Notes under the pieces: model-generated | Databases searched by the model: none | What the model saw: only the letters and a program-made list of their open reading frames with translations | Told to the model about the DNA's origin: nothing | Made by a program: the position numbers and the translations under genes | Source: an uncultured Oscillospiraceae bacterium | GTDB taxonomy: Bacteria; Bacillota; Clostridia; Oscillospirales; Acutalibacteraceae | Direction of reading: 5' to 3' | Length of the DNA: 7,172 nt | Assembly (NCBI GenBank): GCA_900555805.1 | Contig: USMJ01000058.1 | Span: forward strand, 1 to 7,172 | Shown here: piece after piece, positions 1 to 5,560 of the stretch | How the letters are laid out: each line of letters starts with the position of its first letter | Numbering within the stretch: position 1 is the first letter of the stretch

Positions 1-834
1 AAGGTCGAAAGCGTACATCGGCTGACCGTATTCGAGCATGACATAGTTTGTGATATCAACAATGTTGTTTATAGCTCTTACACCGCAAGCGCGAAGTCTT
101 TCTCTCATCCATCTCGGAGAGGGTTTGACGCGTACGTTTTTAACAACAGCGCCGCAGTATCTGTAGCAGCGTTCGGGGTTGTCGATACGAACCGAAAGAA
201 GCTCGTTGACATCGCCGCCGCTTGTCTTGACAACGGGAACATGCTTGTTCATCGGAAGCTTATATGTCGCCGCCGCTTCTCTGGCGAGACCGATTATCGA
301 AAGACAGTCGGGGCGGTTCGAGGTTATCTCAAACTCGGTTATCGTGTCGTCAAGACCGATAGCTTCCTGAATGGGCGTACCGAGACTTCTGTCGCAGTCG
401 TCACCGAGAACGAAGATACCGTTTTCGATAGCGTAGGGGAAGTCATGGACGGTCAGACCGAGCTCGCCGAGAGAACAGAGCATACCGCAGCTCTCAACGC
501 CTCTGAGTTTGCCTGTTTTGATTTCTTTTCCGCCGTGTACGACCGAACCGTCGAGCGCAACGGGAACTATGTCGCCCTCTTTAAGATTCTGAGCGCCCGT
601 GACGATCTGTAAATTTTCATCCTTGCCGACATTTATCGAGCAGATCCAGAGATGATCCGAATCGGGGTGCTTTTTAAGTGAATCGACCCTGCCGACGACA
701 ATATTTTTGAGGTCCTCGCCCTCTTTTTTGAAGGATTCGACCTTTGAGCCGGAAATTGTTATAGCCTCCGCAAACTCCTTGTCGCTTGCGTCGATCTTAA
801 CAAAATCATTCAACCATTTTTTAGATAAATTCAT
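1..834 (-). CDS. pheT: Phenylalanine--tRNA ligase beta subunit, N-terminal part (runs off left edge)
   Basis: Beta subunit of the alpha2-beta2 phenylalanyl-tRNA synthetase, which in the cytoplasm charges tRNA-Phe; the family's beta chain binds tRNA and edits Tyr-tRNA-Phe. I translated 278 codons from the ATG at 832-834; the frame stays open to base 1, and the C-terminal majority of this normally ~800-residue protein lies outside. Residues 1-38 match the usual PheT opening (MNLSKKWLNDFV). Residues ~40-150 form the EMAP-like OB-fold tRNA-binding domain, with IVVGRV, HPDSDHLWIC, IVTGAQN and the GVESCGMLCS stretch. EFEITSNRPDCLS lies at ~167-179. From ~205 the B3/B4 editing region begins, ending in NNIVDITNYVMLEYGQPM and AFDL. 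It follows pheS after a 14-base gap and shares its promoter and T-box leader. The start is fixed by a perfect Shine-Dalgarno. Function call is very secure; nothing looks degraded. Confidence 0.97.
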   Translation of the reverse strand, partial: MNLSKKWLNDFVKIDASDKEFAEAITISGSKVESFKKEGEDLKNIVVGRVDSLKKHPDSDHLWICSINVGKDENLQIVTGAQNLKEGDIVPVALDGSVVHGGKEIKTGKLRGVESCGMLCSLGELGLTVHDFPYAIENGIFVLGDDCDRSLGTPIQEAIGLDDTITEFEITSNRPDCLSIIGLAREAAATYKLPMNKHVPVVKTSGGDVNELLSVRIDNPERCYRYCGAVVKNVRVKPSPRWMRERLRACGVRAINNIVDITNYVMLEYGQPMYAFDL

Positions 835-842
835 TTATGAGC

Positions 843-850
843 ACCTCCTT
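843..850 (-). promoter_or_regulatory. pheT ribosome binding site overlapping the pheS stop codon
   Basis: On the minus strand the sequence is AAGGAGGT, the full anti-Shine-Dalgarno complement, ending eight bases before the pheT ATG (832-834). Its first two bases lie inside the pheS TAA stop (849-851). A ribosome terminating on pheS therefore sits on the pheT initiation site, which suggests translational coupling and balanced alpha:beta synthesis. The site is read directly; the coupling is inference. Confidence 0.9.
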
Positions 851-1868
851 AGAACTGGCTTAAGAAACGAAGATCGTTCTCATAGTAAAGACGCATATCG
901 TCAACGTCAAATCTGAACATGGCGAGTCTTTCAAGACCTATACCGAAAGCGTAGCCGCTGTATTCTTCGGGATCAATGTTGCCCCTGCGAAGAACGTCGG
1001 GGTGTACCATGCCTGCGCCGAGAATTTCTATCCAGCCTTCGCCTTTGCACATCGGGCAGCCCTTGCCGCCGCAGTTGAAGCAGCTGACGTCAATTTCGCA
1101 TGACGGCTCTGTGAACGGGAAGTGATGCGGACGAAGTCTGATCTTTGTCTGCTCGCCGTAGAGTCTCTTGGCGAACGCTTCAAGATTGCCCTTGAGATCG
1201 CCCATCGTGATGCCCTTGTCTATGACAAGACCCTCAATCTGATGGAAGAGGGGAGAGTGCGTCGCGTCAACCGAGTCCGAACGGTAAACTCTGCCCGGAG
1301 CGATGATTCGAAGGGGAGGCTTCTTCTGCTCCATAACACGAATCTGAACGGGAGAGGTCTGTGTTCTGAGAAGCATTTTGTCCGTGATATAGAACGTGTC
1401 CTGAGTGTCTCTGGCCGGATGCTCGGGCGGAATGTTCAGAGCCTCGAAGTTATAATAATCCCACTCGACCTCGGGACCTGTCGCGATATCAAAGCCCATG
1501 CCGAGGAAGATCTCCTTGACCTCGTCAAGGACAATCGAAAGAGGATGCTTGTGACCGAGCTCATGTCTTTCGCCGGGCATGGTGACGTCAATGCGTTCCT
1601 CTTTGAGTTTGATCTCAAGTTCTTTTTCCTTGAGCTGTTTTCTTCTCTCTTCGATCTCCGTTTCAAGCTGACAACGGATCTCGTTTGCGAGCTGACCAAT
1701 AACGGGTCTTTCTTCGGCTGAGAGCTTACCCATCTGTTTTAATATAGCGGTAAGTTCGCCCTTTTTGCCGAGAAATTTGATTTTGAGGGCGTCAAGATCG
1801 GCGTTGCCGAGAGTCTGGGAAAGCTCTTTTTCGGCAAGTTCCTTGATCGCCTGTAACTGCTGTTTCAT
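849..1868 (-). CDS. pheS: Phenylalanine--tRNA ligase alpha subunit
   Basis: Catalytic alpha subunit of phenylalanyl-tRNA synthetase: activates phenylalanine with ATP and transfers it to tRNA-Phe, working with PheT. Complete at 339 residues, the usual length for Bacillota. Residues 1-90 are a charged, coiled-coil-like arm that contacts tRNA. The class II core follows: motif 1 around 105-140 ([12 protein letters not shown], then the [15 protein letters not shown] region), TQDTFY at 145-150, motif 2 with GRVYRSD at 192-198 and [11 protein letters not shown] at 203-213, [11 protein letters not shown] at 240-250, and motif 3 [14 protein letters not shown] at 305-318. Four cysteines, C253/C256/C261/C264 in a CxxC-x4-CxxC array, could bind a metal. 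The ATG at 1866-1868 is preceded by a purine-rich GGAAAGGAAG Shine-Dalgarno (about 1877-1886). It is the first gene of the operon, about 55 bases after the T-box terminator. All key motifs are intact. Confidence 0.98.
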   Translation of the reverse strand: MKQQLQAIKELAEKELSQTLGNADLDALKIKFLGKKGELTAILKQMGKLSAEERPVIGQLANEIRCQLETEIEERRKQLKEKELEIKLKEERIDVTMPGERHELGHKHPLSIVLDEVKEIFLGMGFDIATGPEVEWDYYNFEALNIPPEHPARDTQDTFYITDKMLLRTQTSPVQIRVMEQKKPPLRIIAPGRVYRSDSVDATHSPLFHQIEGLVIDKGITMGDLKGNLEAFAKRLYGEQTKIRLRPHHFPFTEPSCEIDVSCFNCGGKGCPMCKGEGWIEILGAGMVHPDVLRRGNIDPEEYSGYAFGIGLERLAMFRFDVDDMRLYYENDLRFLSQF

Positions 1869-1922
1869 ATGCGATACTTCCTTTCCGTTTAGTTACTTTT
1901 TTGTCGGGCTCGGCGAAAAAAT

Positions 1923-1953
1923 AAAAAGCTCCGCCCCTCGATAGGGACGAAGC
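1923..1953 (-). terminator. T-box intrinsic terminator upstream of pheS
   Basis: On the minus strand an 11-bp stem (GCTTCGTCCCT pairing with AGGGGCGGAGC, with two G-U pairs) closes a four-base AUCG loop and is followed directly by TTTTT. Its 5' arm contains the CGTCCCT used by the competing antiterminator. With charged tRNA-Phe this hairpin should form and stop transcription before pheS. Confidence 0.92.
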
Positions 1954-2168
1954 ATAAATTCTCCGCGGTACCACCCTGATTTTTGCCTGAAGCAAACACT
2001 CCGTGTATCGTTAACGGGGATAAACCGTCACAGCCTACAACGAAAGCTTCAGCCGCGCCACTCCGAAGTGAACTTCAATATCACAGACGATAATCCGCTC
2101 TCAGCGTATGCGGATCTCTCTGAAAAGGTCCGATGATACCTACTCTCTTCATCACAGTGTTTCAAAGT
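1923..2168 (-). promoter_or_regulatory. T-box riboswitch (tRNA-Phe sensing) leader of pheST
   Basis: Transcribed leader that reads the charging state of tRNA-Phe and chooses between termination and read-through. Visible elements, in transcript order: the AGAGAGTA stem I 5' side (2141-2150 region); the CAGAGAG motif (2116-2122) leading into an ATCCGC/GCGGAT distal stem (2110-2115 with 2093-2098); a specifier UUC followed by A (2070-2072), a Phe codon; a small TTTGC/GCAAA hairpin (1982-1996) resembling stem III; and the hallmark AGGGTGGTACCGCG at 1964-1977. The bulge UGGU is complementary to an ACCA tRNA end, matching the A discriminator of tRNA-Phe. The antiterminator forms between AGGG/GCG of this box and CGTCCCT at 1943-1949, which are also part of the terminator's 5' arm, so the two folds exclude each other. 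Family identity is very secure; specifier position is strong but not proven. Confidence 0.95.
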
Positions 2169-2174
2169 GAGTCC

Positions 2175-2203
2175 ATTTTAACACAAAGAATTGAAACTTG
2201 CAA
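2175..2203 (-). promoter_or_regulatory. sigma-A promoter of the pheST operon
   Basis: Minus strand: -35 TTGCAA (2198-2203, 4/6 to consensus), exactly 17 bases, then -10 TAAAAT (2175-2180, 5/6). The predicted start near 2168 gives a leader of about 300 bases that contains the whole T-box. The position immediately upstream of the riboswitch supports the call. Confidence 0.8.
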
Positions 2204-2354
2204 TAGAAATAAACAAATTTTTTATGTACCGTCAGTGTGTTCTGATTTCCGGTTAAATCTCCTCGCCGCTGAGAAGTTCCGAATTACGGTTTCTGACGGA
2301 ATGCGCTCAGCCTTTGAGTTTCATAAAGGGGACAGTTATATCAGCGGGGAACCG

Positions 2355-2393
2355 CTCGGGCACCGCACCGCCTGACGGCGCCGCGGTACGCTC
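2355..2393 (+). repeat. Palindromic intergenic repeat, copy 1 of a local pair
   Basis: A 39-base unit beginning CTCGGGCACC with the core TGACGGCG and ending ACGCTC. It matches the unit at 2464-2502 at 32 of 39 positions by eye, same orientation, 109 bases apart. The centre forms an imperfect hairpin around TGAC with two mismatches per nine pairs. It looks like a diverged member of a dispersed palindromic family; mechanism of spread unknown. Confidence 0.75.
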
Positions 2394-2463
2394 GCGGCTC
2401 CTTTCGCCTCCTGCAACCGAGTCCGAATCCCTGCAAACCGCAAGCGAGTGCAGCGGGCGATCA

Positions 2464-2502
2464 CTCGGGCACCCCAACGCCTGACGGCGTTGGGATACCC
2501 TC
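2464..2502 (+). repeat. Palindromic intergenic repeat, copy 2 of a local pair
   Basis: Second copy of the CTCGGGCACC unit, this one with a perfect nine-base-pair hairpin, CCCAACGCC and GGCGTTGGG around a TGAC loop. Differences from copy 1 cluster in the stem arms, while the flanks and the loop-proximal TGACGGCG are kept. Its right end runs into a second repeat that recurs at 5589-5615. Confidence 0.78.
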
Positions 2503-2517
2503 ACAACCGCCTGCGGC
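2492..2517 (+). repeat. Dispersed repeat shared with 5589-5615 (inverted orientation)
   Basis: The segment reads GGGATACCCTCACAACCGCC followed by TGCGGC. The minus strand of 5589-5615 carries the same word with about four changes over 27 bases, in an unrelated intergenic region 3 kb away. It is followed here by a GCGGC/GCCGC mini-hairpin (2513-2525). Confidence 0.75.
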
Positions 2518-2541
2518 TTCGCCGCGAACAAAACCGCAACA

Positions 2542-2569
2542 AGCACAAACTCCCCCGTACCGAAAACCA
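2542..2569 (+). repeat. Dispersed repeat shared with 6187-6232
   Basis: AGCACAAAC followed directly by a CCCCGTACCGAAAACCA block. The same two blocks occur in the same order at 6187-6232, where 17 extra bases separate them and one extra C is present. Both copies lie in gene-free DNA, which argues for a common intergenic element and not chance. Confidence 0.65.
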
Positions 2570-2572
2570 CCC

Positions 2573-2623
2573 AAAAAAACGCCAAAAACCAACCGAGCCG
2601 CACCTCTTCGCGAGATGCGGCTC
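2573..2623 (-). terminator. Intrinsic terminator of the M23 peptidase gene
   Basis: Sixteen bases after the stop codon the minus strand has a 12-bp stem, GAGCCGCATCTC pairing with GAGGTGCGGCTC (2595-2623), loop GCGAA. Downstream come interrupted T runs (TTTTT at 2584-2588, TTTTTTT at 2573-2579). The stem is very strong; the T tract is delayed by several bases, so efficiency is uncertain. Confidence 0.75.
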
Positions 2624-2639
2624 AATTTCGTTATTCTGT

Positions 2640-4622
2640 TTATCTCAGATACGGCAGGGGGTTGACCCGTCGGCCGTTCTTGATGACCTCGAAGTGAAGA
2701 TGCGCGCCGTATGCGTTGCCCGTTTCGCCGATCTTGCCTATCTGCTGACCGGTCGAGACCTTCTGGCCCGTTCTGACGCTGACCGAACCGGCGAGCATGT
2801 GGGCGTATCTCGTCTTGAGCCCGTTTCCGTGGTCGATGAGGACGGAGTAACCGTAGCTTCCGCTTGTGGTGTAGCTGACGACTGTTCCTCCTGCCGCCGC
2901 GAGAACCGCAACGCCCTTCGATCCGCCCGGACGGCAAAGATCAAGTCCGCCGTGATATCCCATTCGTCTGTATCCGAACGGCGAGGAAATGTTTCTTGCG
3001 CTCGTGCTGGGCCAGCTGAGCTTTCCGCCCGAATAGGATGTGTCGCCGTTGCCCGGCTTGTATGAGCTGTAGCCGCCCGTATATCTTCCTCCGCCCGAGG
3101 ATGAAGATGACGGAACCCTGACGACTTCCTTCGTACCCTTATGGATTATCTCTTTCCTCGGCTTCTTGACGACCTCGCTTGAAATCTCCGTGACATAGCT
3201 TCTTACGCCGTCGATATATGTGACCATTTCGGTGATGCGCTCGGTGCCTTTCTTGCCCTTTTGAACTACCTTCGACTGACCCTTATAGAGCGTCTTGGAT
3301 TCTTTCGTTTCGGTTTCATAGTCGATCTTGACCTTGCGCTTTTCGGTCTTCATGACCTTGACCCTGATATAGTTGACCTGGTTCGAAATAACGATCCTGT
3401 CGCCGACGTGGAGAGATGTCTCCTCGGTGAGCTTCGGGTTATATGAAAGCAGGTCTGACATATACATCTTGTAGTCGCTCGCGATCTTAGAAAGCGACTC
3501 GCCTTTTTTGACCGTGTGGTATACGGCGTTGCTCTTCGTCGAAGTCATTGTCTTTTTGAGCTTCGCCGTGTCCCAGATGACGTCTTCGGTGTCGGGATAG
3601 ATTCCCTGAACATAGCTTATTTCCTCAACGAAAGCGACGGTGGCGTTTTTGCCCGCTCTTGTTTGGTACGGTTTGAGTATCTGCTCAAACACACTTCTCG
3701 CGTCCGCCTCGTTCTTGACAGCGCAAATGAACTCGCCGTCAACATAAATTCCGCAGGCGTTTATGAAGTTTCCGTCCGTGTTTTCGATTATCTTGTCGCA
3801 TATCGTCTCGGCGTCGCTGAGCTTGTTCAAGGTCAGGAGCTTTATCTGATATGTCGGGGGATCGAGCTTGAGCGTTTCGCCGTCCTTGAGCGAAAGTCTC
3901 GACGAGGCGTATTCCTTCGCCTTGTTGTAGACGTCCTCATTTTCGACATAGCCGATATTATGACCGTTATAGCTGACCTGAAGGGCAAAGACTCTGTCGG
4001 TGTACTTCCCGAGCGTGGCTATCATTACAGTGATACAGGCGAGGGGGAAGATAATGTTGGCTATCGAAAGCCAGACGCGCTTATGCGTTTTGAACGACGC
4101 CGCGGTCTGAAGCCTGAAGTTCTTGACCCACGTCTTGAAGTCCTCGTCCTGTCTGATGCGCCGCATCTCCTTGGCGGAGGTCTTGGCGTCTCTTCCGAAG
4201 CGCTTGAAATCCTTGAGCCTGTTTCTCTTGACCGCCTGAATGAACTTCGTTCTGACATTGACGGCGATGTTGAGAAGAACCTTCTGCCATATAAGAAGAA
4301 CGGGGATCTTCAGCGCCTCAAAGACAGCGTGAAAGACGACGGTGAGAACGCCGAGCGACATCGCGCCGATATCGTTCACGCATTCGTCGGCGGCCTTTAT
4401 AAGCTGCGCGCCGTTCTTGACGGGGAACTCGAAAGCTTTTCCGGCTTTCTTTTCTTCCCTGTCCTCTTCGATGGGGATAATGACCTGTTCGGCCTCTTCA
4501 TATTCGTCATAGACGACATAATCCACGTCGTCATATGTGTTATTTCTGTTTTCACTCTCGGATAAAAACATCCTTGACAGAGAGCTTTTTTCCTTTTTTT
4601 CTCGCGTGTTTTTCTGAGCCAA
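2640..4622 (-). CDS. Membrane-anchored LysM-G5-M23 peptidoglycan metallopeptidase
   Basis: Predicted cell-wall endopeptidase of 660 residues. Residues 1-182 precede the main membrane helix: an acidic start, a hydrophobic stretch at ~86-121 and a very basic stretch at 123-182. The helix at ~183-205 with basic residues before it puts the C-terminal part outside. A duplicated module follows (compare ALQVSYNGHNIGYV at ~213 with ACGIYVDGEFICAV at ~289). LysM lies at ~367-413 (VYHTVKKGESLSKIA ... VGDRIVI), a G5-type domain at ~418-500, a Ser/Gly/Tyr-rich linker at ~504-543, and a LytM/M23 domain to the end. Zinc ligands H557, D561 and H643, and catalytic H608 and H641, are all present (HGGLD, YAH, HLHFE), so the enzyme should be active. 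The start is TTG, chosen for its AAGGAGG nine bases upstream; the first in-frame ATG is codon 18. Own promoter and terminator imply a monocistronic unit. Substrate bond not deducible; a spore-engulfment role is possible but unsupported. Confidence 0.93.
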   Translation of the reverse strand: MAQKNTREKKEKSSLSRMFLSESENRNNTYDDVDYVVYDEYEEAEQVIIPIEEDREEKKAGKAFEFPVKNGAQLIKAADECVNDIGAMSLGVLTVVFHAVFEALKIPVLLIWQKVLLNIAVNVRTKFIQAVKRNRLKDFKRFGRDAKTSAKEMRRIRQDEDFKTWVKNFRLQTAASFKTHKRVWLSIANIIFPLACITVMIATLGKYTDRVFALQVSYNGHNIGYVENEDVYNKAKEYASSRLSLKDGETLKLDPPTYQIKLLTLNKLSDAETICDKIIENTDGNFINACGIYVDGEFICAVKNEADARSVFEQILKPYQTRAGKNATVAFVEEISYVQGIYPDTEDVIWDTAKLKKTMTSTKSNAVYHTVKKGESLSKIASDYKMYMSDLLSYNPKLTEETSLHVGDRIVISNQVNYIRVKVMKTEKRKVKIDYETETKESKTLYKGQSKVVQKGKKGTERITEMVTYIDGVRSYVTEISSEVVKKPRKEIIHKGTKEVVRVPSSSSSGGGRYTGGYSSYKPGNGDTSYSGGKLSWPSTSARNISSPFGYRRMGYHGGLDLCRPGGSKGVAVLAAAGGTVVSYTTSGSYGYSVLIDHGNGLKTRYAHMLAGSVSVRTGQKVSTGQQIGKIGETGNAYGAHLHFEVIKNGRRVNPLPYLR

Positions 4623-4631
4623 AAGGATTCG

Positions 4632-4638
4632 CCTCCTT
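4632..4638 (-). promoter_or_regulatory. Ribosome binding site that fixes the TTG start of the M23 gene
   Basis: Minus strand AAGGAGG, a perfect seven-base match to the anti-Shine-Dalgarno, nine bases before the TTG at 4620-4622. No comparable site precedes the in-frame ATG at codon 18, so TTG is the best start. Confidence 0.88.
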
Positions 4639-4663
4639 AGGTTTTTCCGTTATACAGACGCCT

Positions 4664-4692
4664 ATTATACACCAAAACGACAAGAAATGCAA
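4664..4692 (-). promoter_or_regulatory. sigma-A promoter of the M23 peptidase gene
   Basis: Minus strand: perfect -10 TATAAT (4664-4669), 17-base spacer, weak -35 TTGCAT (4687-4692, 3/6). Predicted transcription start is near 4657, giving a short ~35-base leader. It lies just after the terminator of the VTT gene, as expected for an independent unit. Confidence 0.78.
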
Positions 4693-4708
4693 GTCCGGGG
4701 TTTCTGTC

Positions 4709-4757
4709 AAAAAACGGGCGGCAATTTATTTTTGCCGATGCATAAATAAATTGCCGC
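4709..4757 (-). terminator. Intrinsic terminator of the VTT-domain gene
   Basis: A perfect 13-base inverted repeat, GCGGCAATTTATT and AATAAATTGCCGC (arms 4745-4757 and 4718-4730), with a 14-base loop. On the minus strand it is followed by CCG and six T residues (4709-4714). It begins six bases after the stop codon of the upstream gene. Confidence 0.9.
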
Positions 4758-4762
4758 ATAAA

Positions 4763-5437
4763 TCACTGTTGTTTCGCCTTTTTCTTGTCGGCGAAATGCT
4801 TTATAACAAAAGCTATAACCACCACAGGAACCGCTCCGATAATAATTTTTATCAGAAGATCCATCGGGATTATATCATATATTCCGTCGCCTAAAATCGT
4901 GAACAGAACGACTCTCGGCATGATGCCTGCCATCGAGGCAAGGAAATACTTGAAAAAGCCGCACTTAGACGCTCCGAGGAACAAGCTCGTGAAGTCTATC
5001 GGAAGCCCCGAAAATCTCATCAGGAACAGGACGCCGAATTTATCCTGAACGTTTTTCTCGAGAAGCTTTTGCCCGCTTTTGCTCTTGCTTAAAAGCTTCG
5101 AGACCGTGTCGCCGCCTAAGAATCTGCCCAAAAGATAGGTCGCGGAGACTTCCACGCCGATTCCGACAAAGCTGATTATGATTGCCTGCCACGGCGCGAA
5201 CGCCATACCGACGGAAATATATATCAGCGACGCAGGGATGACGAACAGCAGGGATTTCGCGAAGAATATCGCGACAACGACAGCCGCCGCGGCATAAACG
5301 CTCGGCGCTCTTTCGACTATCGCCCTGACGTCAAGATTTTTGAGCTTATCATAATTGAGTATAACAACCGTCAGAATAACCCCGGCGACAAGTATTTTCG
5401 CCGCAAGCGACAGCACGTTTTTAGTTTTTTCATTCAT
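4763..5437 (-). CDS. TVP38/TMEM64-type (VTT/DedA superfamily) membrane protein
   Basis: A 224-residue polytopic inner-membrane protein of the VTT (SNARE-associated/DedA) superfamily; members are implicated in lipid scrambling or undecaprenyl-phosphate/phospholipid translocation, but the substrate here cannot be read. Hydrophobic segments: ~8-28, ~47-64, a proline-containing re-entrant-like stretch ~65-82 (FVIPASLIYISVGMAFAP), ~84-106 ending in the family's YLLGRFLGG, ~127-148 with the signature R131-F-S-G-L-P and the DFTSLFLGASK continuation, ~151-172 (KYFLASMAGIMPRVVLF), and ~190-212. The tail is basic (DKKKAKQQ), fitting a cytoplasmic C-terminus. Length matches TVP38-type members. The ATG at 5435-5437 has only a weak GGTTGG-like Shine-Dalgarno. 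Promoter and terminator on either side make it monocistronic. Family is secure, function is not. Confidence 0.9.
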   Translation of the reverse strand: MNEKTKNVLSLAAKILVAGVILTVVILNYDKLKNLDVRAIVERAPSVYAAAAVVVAIFFAKSLLFVIPASLIYISVGMAFAPWQAIIISFVGIGVEVSATYLLGRFLGGDTVSKLLSKSKSGQKLLEKNVQDKFGVLFLMRFSGLPIDFTSLFLGASKCGFFKYFLASMAGIMPRVVLFTILGDGIYDIIPMDLLIKIIIGAVPVVVIAFVIKHFADKKKAKQQ

Positions 5438-5473
5438 ATAAATACCAACCCGATAATTTTTTTACACACCGAT

Positions 5474-5502
5474 AGTATAACCAAAATTTGTCACAAATTC
5501 AA
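5474..5502 (-). promoter_or_regulatory. sigma-A promoter of the VTT-domain gene
   Basis: Minus strand: -35 TTGAAT (5497-5502, 4/6), 17-base spacer, -10 TATACT (5474-5479, 5/6), about 37 bases before the start codon. Predicted transcription start is near 5467. Confidence 0.78.
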
Positions 5503-5560
5503 TAGCGGGTGAATATATCGTTCGGGATGGGGGAAGAATTTAGGCGGAGAGGCGGCCGAG

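Larger units (their letters stand above)
2204..2572. other. Gene-free stretch between the pheST promoter and the M23 peptidase terminator
   Basis: I see no credible gene here. The first ~135 bases are unremarkable AT-rich sequence. From about 2340 composition shifts to GC-rich, palindromic DNA holding the repeats listed separately. A 98-codon open frame crosses it on the minus strand, but it is made of repeat sequence and overlaps the terminator of the neighbouring gene, so I do not call it. Confidence 0.7.

Noticed and set aside
1122..1721. 199-codon open frame on the plus strand
   Set aside because: Antisense to the conserved core of pheS, with no ribosome binding site or family resemblance.
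2065..2067. Second UUC in the T-box leader as the specifier
   Set aside because: It is followed by G. The UUC at 2070-2072 is followed by A, as usual for specifier triplets. Both would mean Phe, so the tRNA assignment is unaffected.
2355..2517. Repeats considered as a CRISPR array
   Set aside because: Only two diverged 39-base copies 109 bases apart, no regular spacers and no cas genes.
2307..2603. 98-codon minus-strand frame with a hydrophobic N-terminus that mimics a signal peptide
   Set aside because: It starts inside the terminator region of the M23 gene and is made of the intergenic repeats; no Shine-Dalgarno is convincing.
3516..4565. Long (349-codon) open frame on the plus strand
   Set aside because: It lies entirely antisense to the M23 peptidase gene, whose domains and catalytic residues are unambiguous. 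The translation is Arg/Leu/Val-rich without recognisable motifs, as expected for the mirror of biased codons.
4705..4710. Perfect TTGACA on the minus strand as -35 for the M23 gene
   Set aside because: It lies 35 bases from the only good -10 and overlaps the T tract of the VTT gene's terminator. TTGCAT at 4687-4692 has the correct 17-base spacing.
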